Source: Ornithinimicrobium sp. CNJ-824 (GTDB lineage Bacteria > Actinomycetota > Actinomycetes > Actinomycetales > Dermatophilaceae). From it: a stretch of 64,000 nt of DNA. A program made the position numbers and the translations under genes. The first letter of the stretch is position 1. Every line of letters starts with the position of its first letter. The notes under the pieces are model-generated. The model had not been told where the DNA came from, ran no database searches, and worked only from the letters and a program-made list of their open reading frames with translations. This document shows, piece by piece, positions 46,144 to 55,330 of the stretch. The stretch covers positions 372,001-436,000 of the forward strand of contig NZ_MKKA01000011.1 in assembly GCF_001942405.1 (NCBI RefSeq), read 5' to 3'.

Positions 46144-46749
46144 ATGCGCCTCTACGCCGACGCCCCCGCCCGCCGCGCGCGGCAGGTGGCCGCCGACCTC
46201 TTCGTGCTGGCCTGGGCCGTCGCCTGGATCCTGCTCGGCCGGTGGGTCTTCGACCTCGTCCAGACGCTGGCCCGGCCGGCCGTCCCCCTGCGCAGCGCCG
46301 GGACCGGGCTGAGCGAGCGGATGGAGGACATCGCCGGGCGCATCGGGCAGGTCCCCCTGGTCGGCGACCAGCTGGACGCGCCCTTCACCGGTGCCGCGGC
46401 CGTCGGGGAGGACCTGGTCAGTGCGGGGGACCAGCTCGAGACCTCGGTCCGCACCGTCGCGTGGGTGGTCTCGCTGCTCACCGCCGGCACCCCCGTGCTG
46501 CTCGTGCTCCTGGCCTGGGCGCTCCTGCGGCTGTCCTGGGTGCGACGGGCGGCGTCCCTGGGGCACGAGGTCTCCGACCCGCAGTCCCAGCAGCTGCTCG
46601 CCCTGCGCGCCCTGGTCCGGCAGCACCCGCGGCGGCTGCAGCAGGTGCATCCCGACCCGGTCGCGGCCTTCCGGTCCGGCGACCCCGAGCTGCTGCGCCG
46701 GCTGGCCGACCTCGAGCTGGCCCAGGTGGGCCTGCGCACCCGTCGCTGA
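46144..46749 (+). CDS. Predicted membrane protein, unknown function
   Basis: A 201-residue protein with two membrane segments (DLFVLAWAVAWILLGRWVFDLV and VAWVVSLLTAGTPVLLVLLAWALL). They are separated by an extracytoplasmic helix-rich stretch with GERMEDIAGRIGQVPLVGDQL-like spacing. The cytosolic tail carries ALRALVRQHPRRLQQVHPDP. I do not recognise a family. GACACT lies six bases before the ATG, a weak leaderless minus-10. It is divergent from arfB. Confidence 0.65.
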   Translation: MRLYADAPARRARQVAADLFVLAWAVAWILLGRWVFDLVQTLARPAVPLRSAGTGLSERMEDIAGRIGQVPLVGDQLDAPFTGAAAVGEDLVSAGDQLETSVRTVAWVVSLLTAGTPVLLVLLAWALLRLSWVRRAASLGHEVSDPQSQQLLALRALVRQHPRRLQQVHPDPVAAFRSGDPELLRRLADLELAQVGLRTRR

Positions 46750-46768
46750 CGTCGCCCGGCGGCAGGGG

Positions 46769-47461
46769 TCAGCCGTGCCGCCGGCGCAGGACGTCCTCGA
46801 CGTCCGCGAGGGACAGGTCGCGCGCGCGGAGCAGCACGATCAGGTGGTAGAGCAGGTCGGCGGACTCCCCGAGGAGCGCCTCGTCGTCCTGCACGACCCC
46901 GGCCAGGGCGGTCTCCACGCCCTCCTCCCCCACCTTCTGGGCGATCCGGCGAACGCCGTCGGTGAACAGCCGGGTCGTGTAGGACCCCTCCGGCAGGGCG
47001 GCGCGCCGGTTGGCCACGACCGCGTCGAGCACCGGCAGGAAGGTCCCGGTCCCGTGAGCGGACCCTGCGTCAACGGGACCCTCCGCCGCGGCCCGCGGCC
47101 CGCGGGCGGCGTCGAAGCAGCTGCGGTCGCCGGTGTGGCAGGTGGGACCGGCCGGCAGCGCGTGGATCAGCAGCGTGTCCCGGTCGCAGTCCACGTCGAC
47201 CGACACCACCCGCAGGGTGTTGCCGCTGGTCTCGCCCTTGGTCCACAGGCCGCCCCGGCTACGGCTGCGGAAGGTCGCCAGGCCGGTGCGCAGCGTCGTC
47301 CCCAGCGCGTCCGCGTCGAGGAACCCGACCATGAGCACCTCGGCCGTGCGCGCGTCCTGGACCACGCCGGGCACGAGCCCGCCGGCCTTGGCGAAGTCGA
47401 CGTCCGCCACCTGCAGGCCTCCCCCGAGCACGAGGGGGTATGCGGTCTCCTCCGTGCTCAT
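46769..47461 (-). CDS. hisI: Bifunctional phosphoribosyl-AMP cyclohydrolase / phosphoribosyl-ATP pyrophosphatase (HisIE fusion)
   Basis: Steps two and three of histidine synthesis in one 230-residue chain. The N-terminal HisI half has [35 protein letters not shown] and [11 protein letters not shown] (zinc cysteines). The C-terminal HisE half has [37 protein letters not shown] and [13 protein letters not shown]. Most actinobacteria carry hisI and hisE as separate genes with hisE next to hisG; the fusion is the gammaproteobacterial form. It is the last gene of the operon and overlaps hisF by four bases. Confidence 0.93.
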   Translation of the reverse strand: MSTEETAYPLVLGGGLQVADVDFAKAGGLVPGVVQDARTAEVLMVGFLDADALGTTLRTGLATFRSRSRGGLWTKGETSGNTLRVVSVDVDCDRDTLLIHALPAGPTCHTGDRSCFDAARGPRAAAEGPVDAGSAHGTGTFLPVLDAVVANRRAALPEGSYTTRLFTDGVRRIAQKVGEEGVETALAGVVQDDEALLGESADLLYHLIVLLRARDLSLADVEDVLRRRHG

Positions 47462-48252
47462 GCCGCCTCCTCCGGGGGGCGCACCTCGACCCCGGCGGCC
47501 GCCAGGGTGCGCTTGAGCTGCGGGATGGGCAGCGAGCCGTCGTGGAAGACGGTGGCGGCCAGCGCCCCGTCGACGTCGGCCTCGCGGAACACCTCGACGA
47601 AGTGCTCGGCCGCACCCGCCCCGCCGCTGGCGACGAGGGGGACGTCGCAGACGGCGCGCACGGCGGCCAGCTGCTCCACGTCATACCCCGACCGCACCCC
47701 GTCCGAGCCCATGCAGTTGAGCACGACCTCGCCGGCCCCGAGCTCCTGCACCCGGCGCACCCAGTCGAGGGTCCCGACGGGCAGGGCGCGGGTGGCCTCG
47801 GGGTCCCCGGTGAACTGGCGGATCCGCCAGGTGTCGTCCTCGTCCCGCAGGCTGTCCACCCCGACGACGACGCACTGCACCCCGAAGGCGGCGGCCAGCT
47901 CGGAGACCAGCTCGGGCCGCTGGGTCGCGGGGGTGTTGACCGAGATCTTGTCGGCCCCGGCGTGCAGCACCGCCCTGGCCGTGTCCACCGAGCTGATGCC
48001 GCCCGCGACGCAGAACGGGATGTCGATCGCGCGGGCCACCCGGCGGACCCACTCGACGTCGACCGGTCGGCCCTGAGGGCTGGCGGTGATGTCGTAGAAG
48101 ACCAGCTCGTCAGCGCCCTCCGCTGCGTAGCGGGTGGCCAGCTGCACGATGTCGCCCATGTCGCGGTGGTCGCGGAACCGGGTGCCCTTGACGACGCGCC
48201 CGTCCCGCACGTCCAGGCAGGGGATGACCCGGCGCGCCAGGGTGGTGCTCAC
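47458..48252 (-). CDS. hisF: Imidazole glycerol phosphate synthase cyclase subunit HisF
   Basis: A 264-residue TIM barrel that makes imidazole glycerol phosphate and AICAR with HisH. Catalytic aspartates are in [14 protein letters not shown] and [13 protein letters not shown]; phosphate loops are [15 protein letters not shown] and [12 protein letters not shown]. The GTG at 48252 overlaps the hisA stop. Order and overlap are those of the enterobacterial-type his operon. Confidence 0.94.
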   Translation of the reverse strand: MSTTLARRVIPCLDVRDGRVVKGTRFRDHRDMGDIVQLATRYAAEGADELVFYDITASPQGRPVDVEWVRRVARAIDIPFCVAGGISSVDTARAVLHAGADKISVNTPATQRPELVSELAAAFGVQCVVVGVDSLRDEDDTWRIRQFTGDPEATRALPVGTLDWVRRVQELGAGEVVLNCMGSDGVRSGYDVEQLAAVRAVCDVPLVASGGAGAAEHFVEVFREADVDGALAATVFHDGSLPIPQLKRTLAAAGVEVRPPEEAA

Positions 48253-49046
48253 AGTCCCTCCTCGGAGATGGCCTCGCCCACCGTGAGGCGGCCCTCCAGC
48301 AGGGCCTTGCCCAGGATGATCCCGGCGGTGCCGGTGCGGCGGGCGGCCCGGACGTCGTCGACGTTGCGGGCGCCGCCCGAGGCCTGGACCTGCAGCCCGG
48401 GGGCGGAGCGGGTGAGCATGGTGTAGAGGTGGAAGTTGGGCCCGGAGAGGGTCCCGTCGCGGCCGATGTCGGTGCACAGCACGTGCCGCAGGCCGGTCCC
48501 GTCGTACTGGTGCAGGCAGGTGATGAGGTCCTGCTCCCCCACGGACGTCCAGCCGGCCACGGGCAGCACCCACCGGCCGTCGTCGGAGGTGCGGGTGTCG
48601 AGGGCGACGGTGAGCTGCTCGGGGCCGAAGCGGTCGAGCCAGCCGGAGACCGTCTGCGGCTCGCGCACCGCCAGCGACCCGACCACGACCCGGGTGGCGC
48701 CGGCGTCCAGGAGTCGCTGCACGTCGTCGGCGCTGCGCACCCCTCCGCCGGTCTGGACCATCAGGCCGGTGGTGTCCACGATGCGGGTGAGGGTCTGCTC
48801 CAGGGTGTAGCCGCCGGCGCGGGCGGCGTCGAGGTCGACCAGGTGCAGCCAGCGCGCCCCGCCGCGGGCGTAGTTCTCCGCCACCGCGACCGGGTCGTCG
48901 GTGTAGCGGGTCTCCTGGTCGTAGTCGCCGCGCAGGAGCCGGACCACGGCACCGCCGCGGACGTCGATGGCCGGGTAGACGGTGAACGGGCGGGCGGTGG
49001 TCACAGCTGTCTCACTCCGGACGTCGTCGGTGGGGCCGGTCGTCAT
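48249..49046 (-). CDS. hisA: Phosphoribosylformimino-AICAR isomerase HisA
   Basis: A 265-residue TIM barrel catalysing the Amadori rearrangement of ProFAR. It has [14 protein letters not shown] (catalytic Asp), [28 protein letters not shown] (second Asp) and [12 protein letters not shown]. The segments [20 protein letters not shown] and [10 protein letters not shown] resemble, from memory, Xanthomonas HisA and not the actinobacterial bifunctional PriA, which would also serve tryptophan synthesis. An extra N-terminal stretch of about 20 residues is present. The ATG overlaps the hisH stop. Confidence 0.92.
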   Translation of the reverse strand: MTTGPTDDVRSETAVTTARPFTVYPAIDVRGGAVVRLLRGDYDQETRYTDDPVAVAENYARGGARWLHLVDLDAARAGGYTLEQTLTRIVDTTGLMVQTGGGVRSADDVQRLLDAGATRVVVGSLAVREPQTVSGWLDRFGPEQLTVALDTRTSDDGRWVLPVAGWTSVGEQDLITCLHQYDGTGLRHVLCTDIGRDGTLSGPNFHLYTMLTRSAPGLQVQASGGARNVDDVRAARRTGTAGIILGKALLEGRLTVGEAISEEGL

Positions 49047-49657
49047 CGGTCGACCTCCAGCAGGAAGTTTCGCAGAAGGAGGGCCCCGACCCGACCTGAA
49101 CGTTCCGGGTGGAACTGCGCGCCCCAGCGCAGCCCGGAGCGCACGACCGCCGAGAAGGTGGTGCCGTGCGTGGTCGAGGCCAGGGTGGCGGGGCCGACGG
49201 GGGCGGCGTAGGAGTGCACGAAGTAGGCGCGCTCCCCGGGGGTGATGCCGGTCAGCAGCGGGTCCTCGACGAGGTCGTCCAGCCGGTTCCAGCCCATGTG
49301 CGGCACCCGCACGCCGGGCGCCGGGGGGATCGGCACGACCTCGCCGGGGACCAGGCCCAGGGTGGGCGTGCCCCCGTCCTCGGCCGAGCGGTCGAAGAGC
49401 AGCTGCATCCCCAGGCAGACGCCGAGCAGGGGGGCCTGCACCTGACGCAGCAGGTCCTCCAGCCCGGCCGCCCGCAACCGGGCCATGCCGGCCCCGGCGG
49501 CGCCCACGCCGGGCAGGACCACCCGGTCGGCGGCGAGGATCTCGGCGGGGTCGTCGGTGAGCCGGGTCGAGGCGCCCAGCCGTTCCAGGGCGTAGCTCAC
49601 CGAGCCGATGTTGGTGCCGCCCCCGTCGACGAGGGCGACCCGTGGGGCGGTGCTCAC
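49043..49657 (-). CDS. hisH: Imidazole glycerol phosphate synthase glutaminase subunit HisH
   Basis: A 204-residue class I glutamine amidotransferase that feeds ammonia to HisF. The nucleophile is in [12 protein letters not shown], the catalytic histidine in [10 protein letters not shown], and [14 protein letters not shown] begins the fold. The GTG at 49657 overlaps the hisB stop; the longer frame upstream is the shadow of hisB. Confidence 0.94.
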   Translation of the reverse strand: MSTAPRVALVDGGGTNIGSVSYALERLGASTRLTDDPAEILAADRVVLPGVGAAGAGMARLRAAGLEDLLRQVQAPLLGVCLGMQLLFDRSAEDGGTPTLGLVPGEVVPIPPAPGVRVPHMGWNRLDDLVEDPLLTGITPGERAYFVHSYAAPVGPATLASTTHGTTFSAVVRSGLRWGAQFHPERSGRVGALLLRNFLLEVDR

Positions 49658-50754
49658 AGGACGCCCTTGGTGGAGGGCAGCTCGGTGCCGTCGCCCTGAC
49701 GGGCCAGCGCCATCCGCAGGGCCCGCGCGACGGCCTTGAACCCCACCTCGACCTGGTGGTGGGCGTTGTCCCCCAGGACGCTCAGGTGCAGCGTGCACCG
49801 CATCGCGTCGGCGAACGAGCGCCAGAAGTGCTCGACCATCTCGGTGGGGAAGCCGCCGACGTGGGACCGCGTGAAGCTGCCCTCGTAGCGGAAGTAGGGC
49901 CGCCCGGACAGGTCGATCGAGGCGCTGGCCCGGGCCTCGTCCATCGGCAGGGTGAAGCCGTAGCGGGCGATCCCGCGCTTGTCCCCCAGGGCGGTGCGGA
50001 CCGCCTCGCCGACGGCCAGGGCGACGTCCTCGATCGTGTGGTGGTCGTCGATGTGCAGGTCGCCGTCGCAGCGGACCGTCATGCTGAAGCCGCCGTGCTT
50101 GGCCAGCTGGTCGAGCATGTGGTCGAGGAACCCGAGCCCGGTGCTGGCGTCGGCCCCGCCGGGGCGGTCCAGGTCCACGTCGACGCTGATCCGGGTCTCG
50201 GCGGTGTTCCGGTCCACGTGCGCGGTCCGCGGCCGGTCGGCGAGCGCGTGGGCGATCTGCTCCCAGCTGGTGGTCGCGGTGCCCTCCGGCGTCGCGGCGG
50301 AGGGCAGCAGGTAGGTGGCGATGCCCAGGTTGTCGCCGAACTGCCGGTCGGTCTCCCGGTCGCCCACCATGACGCTGCGCTCCCAGTCCACCCCCTTGTC
50401 CTTGAGGAGGTGCACGACCATGCCGATGCCCGGCTTGCGGGTCCACGGGGCGTCCGGCCCGGCCGGGTGCGGGTCGAGGAGCACCTCGCGGAACCGGATC
50501 CCCTGGCTGGTGAGGATCTGCAGGAGCAACTCGTGCGGGCCGTCGAAGGACTCCTGCGGGAAGGCGTCGGTGCCCAGCCCGTCCTGGTTGCTCACCATGA
50601 CCAGGTCGTAGCCGGCGGCCTGGATGCGCAGCAGCGCGGGGATCACGCCCTCGACCAGGCGCAGTTTGGCCAGGTCGTCGACCTGGAAGTCGTCCGGCTC
50701 GGCGATGATCGTCCCGTCGCGGTCGACGAGGCAGAGGGGACGGGCGGTGCTCAT
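49654..50754 (-). CDS. hisB: Bifunctional histidinol-phosphatase / imidazoleglycerol-phosphate dehydratase (HisNB fusion)
   Basis: A 366-residue fusion like E. coli HisB. Residues 1 to about 165 are a HAD phosphatase ([39 protein letters not shown]). The remainder is the dehydratase ([47 protein letters not shown], with metal-binding histidines). Actinobacteria normally have only the dehydratase domain of about 200 residues. The zinc-loop cysteines of the E. coli phosphatase domain (CPH...CDC) are not kept here ([11 protein letters not shown]). The ATG overlaps hisC. Confidence 0.93.
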   Translation of the reverse strand: MSTARPLCLVDRDGTIIAEPDDFQVDDLAKLRLVEGVIPALLRIQAAGYDLVMVSNQDGLGTDAFPQESFDGPHELLLQILTSQGIRFREVLLDPHPAGPDAPWTRKPGIGMVVHLLKDKGVDWERSVMVGDRETDRQFGDNLGIATYLLPSAATPEGTATTSWEQIAHALADRPRTAHVDRNTAETRISVDVDLDRPGGADASTGLGFLDHMLDQLAKHGGFSMTVRCDGDLHIDDHHTIEDVALAVGEAVRTALGDKRGIARYGFTLPMDEARASASIDLSGRPYFRYEGSFTRSHVGGFPTEMVEHFWRSFADAMRCTLHLSVLGDNAHHQVEVGFKAVARALRMALARQGDGTELPSTKGVL

Positions 50755-51856
50755 GCGAGGTTCTCCCTGAGGGCGGTGTCGAGGGCGGTCATCTCGTCGG
50801 CGGTGCCGACGGTGATCCGCAGGGCGTCGTGCAGGCCGGGCTGGTGCCGCAGGTCGCGGACCACGATCCCGGCCGAGGCGAGGGTATGCAGCAGCGCGTC
50901 CGGGTCGTCGGACCGGACGAGGAGGAAGTTGGCGTCGCTGGCGTAGACCGCCCGCACGCCGGGGACGTCCCGGAGCCGGCGTCCGGCGGTGTCGCGCAGC
51001 CGGAGGGTCTGCTGCACCCGGCGGCGGGTGGCGGCCAGGGCCTCGGGCCCCAGCGCGGAGAGCCCCATCGCGGCGACCGGCGCCGGCACCGGGTAGGGCG
51101 CCTGCACCCGTCGCAGCACGGCGGCGAGGTCGGGGTGCGCCAGCCCGATGCCGATCCGGGCCCCGGCCAGGCCGTGCGCCTTGGACAGGGTGCGCAGGAC
51201 GACGACGTTCGGCCGTTCCTCGAGCAGGGCGATGGCGGAGCGCTGCTCGGCGTACTCCCCGTAGGCCTCGTCGACGACCACGACGGCCTCCTCGGCCAGC
51301 TCCTCGGCCAGCGCGGCCAGCTCCCGCAGCGGCACCACGGTGCCGGTCGGGTTGCCGGGGGAGGCGACGAAGACGACCCGGGACCGGTGCGCCGGGCGGT
51401 CCGGGCCAGTCCGTCGGTGTCCACCCGCCAGGTCAGGTCGTCGTCGGTCTGCGGCACCTCGTGGACGGGCACGCCGTGGAGGCGGGCGGAGACGGCATAC
51501 ATCCCGAAGGTGGGCGGGGCCACGACGATCCCGTCGCCGCCGGGGCGGCACAGCGTCCGCACGAGCAGCTCGATGACCTCGTCGCTGCCGCGACCCACGA
51601 CCACCCGGTCCGGCGTCGTGGCCCACAGGTCGGCGAACGCCTCGACCAGCGCGGGGGGCTGGGGCTCGGGGTAGCGCCGGCACTCCCCGTCCGGGTCTGC
51701 GGTGCTGGGCTCCCCGGACTCGTTGGCGTTCAACCAGATCGACGCCGGAACCCCGGGGGCGCTCGTCCGCGCGGACGAGTAGCCGGTGAAGTCGCGCAGG
51801 TCCTCCCGGACCAGGTGGGCCGGGAACGGGGCCGTGCGGGAGGGGGCGGCGGTCAC
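50751..51856 (-). CDS. hisC: Histidinol-phosphate aminotransferase HisC, frame broken
   Basis: PLP-dependent transaminase converting imidazole acetol phosphate to histidinol phosphate. The first part shows [30 protein letters not shown] and [18 protein letters not shown]. After the break near 51380 follow [23 protein letters not shown] and [18 protein letters not shown] with the PLP lysine. One missing base restores a protein of about 368 residues, the usual length. The GTG at 51856 overlaps the hisD stop. I regard the break as a sequence error because it interrupts an otherwise intact operon. Confidence 0.9.
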
Positions 51857-53169
51857 GGCGCCACCGCCGCGGCGTCGATCCGGGCCAGCCGCCGGGTGAC
51901 CGCCCGCTGGTGGGCGTGCAGCTGCTCCGCGCCGGAGAGCGTCACCGCGCAGGGCCCGACGGCCGCCAGGCCGGCGGGCGTGGCCTGCTGGACGGTCATG
52001 GCGACCTGGAAGGAGGCGACGTTCACCCCGCCGGTGAACCGGGCGGCGCCGGCCGTGGGCAGGACGTGGTTGGTTCCGGAGCAGTAGTCCCCCAACGTCT
52101 CCGGGGTGTGGTCGCCGATGAAGACCGACCCGGCCCGGTCGACGCGGTCCACCCAGGACGCGGCGTCCCGCAGCGCGAGGATGAGGTGCTCGGGGGCGTA
52201 GTCGTTCGACACCTCGAAGGCGGTGTCCAGGTCGGGCGTCACGATGAGCCGGCTCGCGGCGAGCGCCTTGCGGGCGATGTCGGCGCGGGGCAGCGTCTCG
52301 ACCTGCCGCTCGACCTCCTCGGCCACGCGCTCGGCCAGGCCCCGGTCGTCGGTCAGCAGCACGACCTGGCTGTCGGGGCCGTGCTCGGCCTGGCTGAGCA
52401 GGTCGGCCGCGACGAACTCGGCGTCCGCGCCCGCGTCGGCGACGACCAGGACCTCCGAGGGGCCGGCCGGCATGTCGATGCCGGGGCCGCCCTCGGCGGT
52501 GCTCACCTGCCGCTTGGCCTCGGTGACCCAGGCGTTGCCGGGCCCGAAGATCTTGTCCACCCGCGGCACGGAGGCCGTCCCGTAGGCCATCGCGGCGACC
52601 GCCTGGGCCCCGCCGACGAGGAAGATGCGGGTGATGCCGCACTCGGCGGCCGCGGCGAGCACGGCCGGGTCGGCGGTGCCGTCCGGCCGGGGCGGGGTGC
52701 ACAGGACCACCTCGGGGCAGCCGGCGAGCTGCGCCGGGACGCCGAGCATGAGGGCGGTGGAGGGAAGCGGCGCGGAGCCGGCCGGGACGTAGAGCCCGAC
52801 CCGGCGGACCGGCCGGACCACCCGGCGGCACTCCACCCCCGGGGCGGTCTCCACGGCATACCCCTGCTGCATGCCGGCCTCGTGGAAGACCCGGATGCGG
52901 CCGGCGGCCTCGGTGATCGCCTCCCGCAGCACCGGGTCGAGGCCTGCGACGGCGGCGTCCCGGTCGGCGACGGGCACCTCGAGGGTCTCGACCTCGGCAC
53001 CGTCGAGGCGGGCGGTGAGCTCGCGCAGGGCGGTGTCCCCCTCGGTGCGCACCCGCCGGAGGATGTCGGCGACCCCGGCGGTGACCTCCGCGCCGGCCGC
53101 GGCGGTGCCGCGCCGCAGGGCCTCCTCGCGGGCGGTGTCCTCGAGCTCGGACCAGGTGAGCACGTTCAT
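51853..53169 (-). CDS. hisD: Histidinol dehydrogenase HisD
   Basis: Oxidises L-histidinol to histidine in two NAD-dependent steps with zinc. The 438-residue product contains [62 protein letters not shown] (zinc Gln/His), NDYAPEHL and [23 protein letters not shown]. The ATG at 53169 overlaps the hisG stop, and its own stop overlaps hisC. Confidence 0.95.
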   Translation of the reverse strand: MNVLTWSELEDTAREEALRRGTAAAGAEVTAGVADILRRVRTEGDTALRELTARLDGAEVETLEVPVADRDAAVAGLDPVLREAITEAAGRIRVFHEAGMQQGYAVETAPGVECRRVVRPVRRVGLYVPAGSAPLPSTALMLGVPAQLAGCPEVVLCTPPRPDGTADPAVLAAAAECGITRIFLVGGAQAVAAMAYGTASVPRVDKIFGPGNAWVTEAKRQVSTAEGGPGIDMPAGPSEVLVVADAGADAEFVAADLLSQAEHGPDSQVVLLTDDRGLAERVAEEVERQVETLPRADIARKALAASRLIVTPDLDTAFEVSNDYAPEHLILALRDAASWVDRVDRAGSVFIGDHTPETLGDYCSGTNHVLPTAGAARFTGGVNVASFQVAMTVQQATPAGLAAVGPCAVTLSGAEQLHAHQRAVTRRLARIDAAAVAP

Positions 53170-54074
53170 GCGAGCATCCCCTCCACGGGCAGGACCATGA
53201 GGTTGGCGGCGCCGGCACGCTTGAGGTCCTCGAGCTTGGCCCAGGGCACCGGCCCGTGGACGAGCACCTGGACGGCGACCTCGTCGCGGCCCTCGACCTG
53301 GGTGACCGTCGGCTCGTGGCCGGCGGGCAGCAGGGGGCCCACCGCGTCGAGGTCCGACCGCGCCACCCGCAGCATGAGCAGGCGGGACTCCTTGAGCTGC
53401 ACGGCGCCGTCGATCCGGCGCAGGAGCAGGTCGGCGATCTCCTGGCGGCCGTCGTCCAGGGTGCCGGACGGCCCGGCGATGACCGCCTCGGAGTGCAGGA
53501 TCGTGGTGACCGGCCGCAGCTGGTTGGCGCGCAGGGTGCCGCCGCTGGAGACGAGGTCGCAGACCACGTCGGCCTGGCCCAGCCGCGGGGCGATCTCCAC
53601 GGACCCGTTGAGCACGACCGGCTCGGCGTCCACGCCCTGCTCCTGCAGCCACCGTCCCAGGGTGCGGGGGTAGGAGGTGGCGATGCGCAGCCCCTCCAGC
53701 TGCTCGGGGCCGGTCCACTCCTGCTGCTCCTCGATCGCCACGTCGAGCCGGCAGGCCCCCCACCCCAGCTGGCGCCACTCGGTCAGGTCGGCGGGCCGGC
53801 CCTGCGCGGCGCGCTCCAGGCCGTGCTCGACGAGCACGTTGCGCCCCACGATGCCGAGGTCGCAGACGCCGTCGGCGATGAGGCCCGGGATGTCGTCGTC
53901 GCGCACGAGGAGCAGGTCGACCGGCAGCGACTCCCCGTAGCAGAACAGCTTGTCCCGGCTCTCGCGCCAGGTCAGCCCGCACGAGGCGAGCAGGTCGCGG
54001 GCCGGCTCGCCGAGCCGGCCGGACTTCTGGATGGCCACGCGCAGGCGTTCGCGCGGCTGGGCGGGCGGGGTCAT
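53166..54074 (-). CDS. hisG: ATP phosphoribosyltransferase HisG (long form, proteobacterial type)
   Basis: First and feedback-controlled enzyme of histidine synthesis. The 302-residue long form carries [84 protein letters not shown] and a C-terminal regulatory domain ending [20 protein letters not shown]. These blocks follow the E. coli/Xanthomonas protein. Actinobacterial HisG has a different N-terminus (VPNKGSL type) and RPRDI instead of RDDDI. It is preceded by the TrpR-like regulator gene 54 bases away. Confidence 0.94.
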   Translation of the reverse strand: MTPPAQPRERLRVAIQKSGRLGEPARDLLASCGLTWRESRDKLFCYGESLPVDLLLVRDDDIPGLIADGVCDLGIVGRNVLVEHGLERAAQGRPADLTEWRQLGWGACRLDVAIEEQQEWTGPEQLEGLRIATSYPRTLGRWLQEQGVDAEPVVLNGSVEIAPRLGQADVVCDLVSSGGTLRANQLRPVTTILHSEAVIAGPSGTLDDGRQEIADLLLRRIDGAVQLKESRLLMLRVARSDLDAVGPLLPAGHEPTVTQVEGRDEVAVQVLVHGPVPWAKLEDLKRAGAANLMVLPVEGMLA

Positions 54075-54128
54075 GGGGACCTCTTCGTGGGAGCAGGGGT
54101 ATGGCGTGGTGCGGCGGAGGGGGCGGGC

Positions 54129-54464
54129 TCAGGCCGTGGAGGTGGCCCGCGGATGCCCGTCCCCGGCGGCATGGTGCTCCAGCGCGGCCCGGTAGCCGCC
54201 GGCACCGGCCTCCAGGCAGCGGGCGATGCGGCCGACGGTGGTCACGCTCACGCCGGTCGCCTCGTGGGCCTGCCGGTAGGACAGCCCCTCGGCCAGCAGC
54301 GGCACCACCGCCCAGCGGTCGGCCAGCGCCTCGATCTCGGCCGGGGTGCACAGGTCCTCCAGGAAGGCGTCGACCTGCTCGGGGTCCTGCAGCGCGGCGA
54401 GCACGTGGGCGAGGTCGGCACGGGTGCGCGAGGCGCGGGTGCTGTCCCCGTGGCGCTGCTTCAC
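54129..54464 (-). CDS. TrpR/YerC family regulator, putative histidine operon repressor (HisR-like)
   Basis: A 111-residue helix-turn-helix protein of the TrpR superfamily (YerC/YecD group): [72 protein letters not shown]. Proteins of this type sit upstream of hisG in Xanthomonas-like bacteria and are predicted histidine-responsive repressors. It is the first gene of the his operon here. The GTG at 54464 has CAGGAG six bases upstream. A 7-bp dyad at 54505-54530 in its promoter region is the candidate operator. Confidence 0.85.
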   Translation of the reverse strand: MKQRHGDSTRASRTRADLAHVLAALQDPEQVDAFLEDLCTPAEIEALADRWAVVPLLAEGLSYRQAHEATGVSVTTVGRIARCLEAGAGGYRAALEHHAAGDGHPRATSTA

Positions 54465-54504
54465 CGGTGCTCCTGCCGTCGTCGTTCCGTGGCCCCGCCT
54501 GTCA

Positions 54505-54530
54505 CAGCGTGCTAGTACGTTAACACGCTG
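54505..54530. promoter_or_regulatory. Dyad operator candidate for the histidine operon
   Basis: CAGCGTG (54505-54511) and CACGCTG (54524-54530) form a perfect 7-bp inverted repeat around CTAGTACGTTAA, which recalls the CTAG and GTTAAC elements of TrpR operators. It is the only AT-rich patch between the regulator gene and the divergent cyclophilin gene, 41 bases before the regulator start. Confidence 0.65.
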
Positions 54531-54590
54531 GGTGCGCCCCGCCGAAACCTGTCCCGCGCCGGTGCACGGGGCGCGCCTACACTTCCGGTC

Positions 54591-55301
54591 GTGTCCCCGC
54601 GCACCGGCCTGGCCGCCCTGCTGCCCCTGCTCGTCCTGGTCGCGGCGGGCTGCGGCGACGGGTCCCGGCAGGAGGGGCCGGACCCGGCACCCGACCCCGG
54701 CGCCACCGTCGCCGCCCTCGACTGCGCCGAGCCGCCCGCCCCGCCGGCGGAGGTCGCGGCGTTCGGCCAGGACGACCTGCCCGACCCGTGGAGCGGCGCG
54801 GACCAGGTCGACGCGACTATCCGGACCACCTGCGGCGACGTCGTGGTCGAGCTGGCCGCCGCGCAGGCGCCGCAGACCGTCGCCTCGTTCACCTTCCTGG
54901 CGAAGCAGGGCTGGTGGGAGGGCAGCCCCTGCCACCGGCTGACCACCTCGGGAATCTTCGTGCTGCAGTGCGACGACCCCACGGGCACGGGGCGGGGCAC
55001 CCCGGGCTACGGCTACGGCATCGAGAACGCCCCGGCCGACGTGACCTACCCGGCCGGCACGCTGGCGATGGCCCGGACGCAGGACCCGCAGAGCAACGGC
55101 GGCCAGTTCTTCGTCGTCTGGGAGGACTCGCAACTGCCCACCCAGGGAGGCGGCTACAGCATTTTCGGACGGGTCACCGAAGGTCTGGACGTCGTGCGGG
55201 CGATCGCCGCCCAGGGGGTCGAGGGCGGAGCCACCGACGCCGCCCCCGCGCAGCCGGTCAGCATCCTCGAGGTCGAGGTCGAGGTCGACGAGGGCCGCTG
55301 A
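54591..55301 (+). CDS. Cyclophilin-type peptidyl-prolyl isomerase lipoprotein
   Basis: A 236-residue secreted lipoprotein: signal segment LAALLPLLVLVAAGC with a lipobox ending in Cys21, a Pro-rich linker, then a cyclophilin domain (TTCGDVVVELAAAQAPQTVASFTFLAKQGWWEG, CHRLTTSGIFVLQCDDPTGTG, SNGGQFFVVWEDSQL, YSIFGRVTEGLDVV). It should help fold exported proteins. TACACT (54578-54583) lies seven bases before the GTG, a leaderless start. It separates hisS from the his operon. Confidence 0.9.
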   Translation: MSPRTGLAALLPLLVLVAAGCGDGSRQEGPDPAPDPGATVAALDCAEPPAPPAEVAAFGQDDLPDPWSGADQVDATIRTTCGDVVVELAAAQAPQTVASFTFLAKQGWWEGSPCHRLTTSGIFVLQCDDPTGTGRGTPGYGYGIENAPADVTYPAGTLAMARTQDPQSNGGQFFVVWEDSQLPTQGGGYSIFGRVTEGLDVVRAIAAQGVEGGATDAAPAQPVSILEVEVEVDEGR

Positions 55302-55330
55302 GCCCGGGCCCGTCGGCTCAGACGAGCGGC
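55294..55330. terminator. Possible bidirectional hairpin between cyclophilin and hisS genes
   Basis: GCCGCT (55294-55299)/AGCGGC (55325-55330) and GAGCC (55300-55304)/GGCTC (55315-55319) form nested stems that span both stop codons, with a 5-base asymmetry. Confidence 0.4.
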
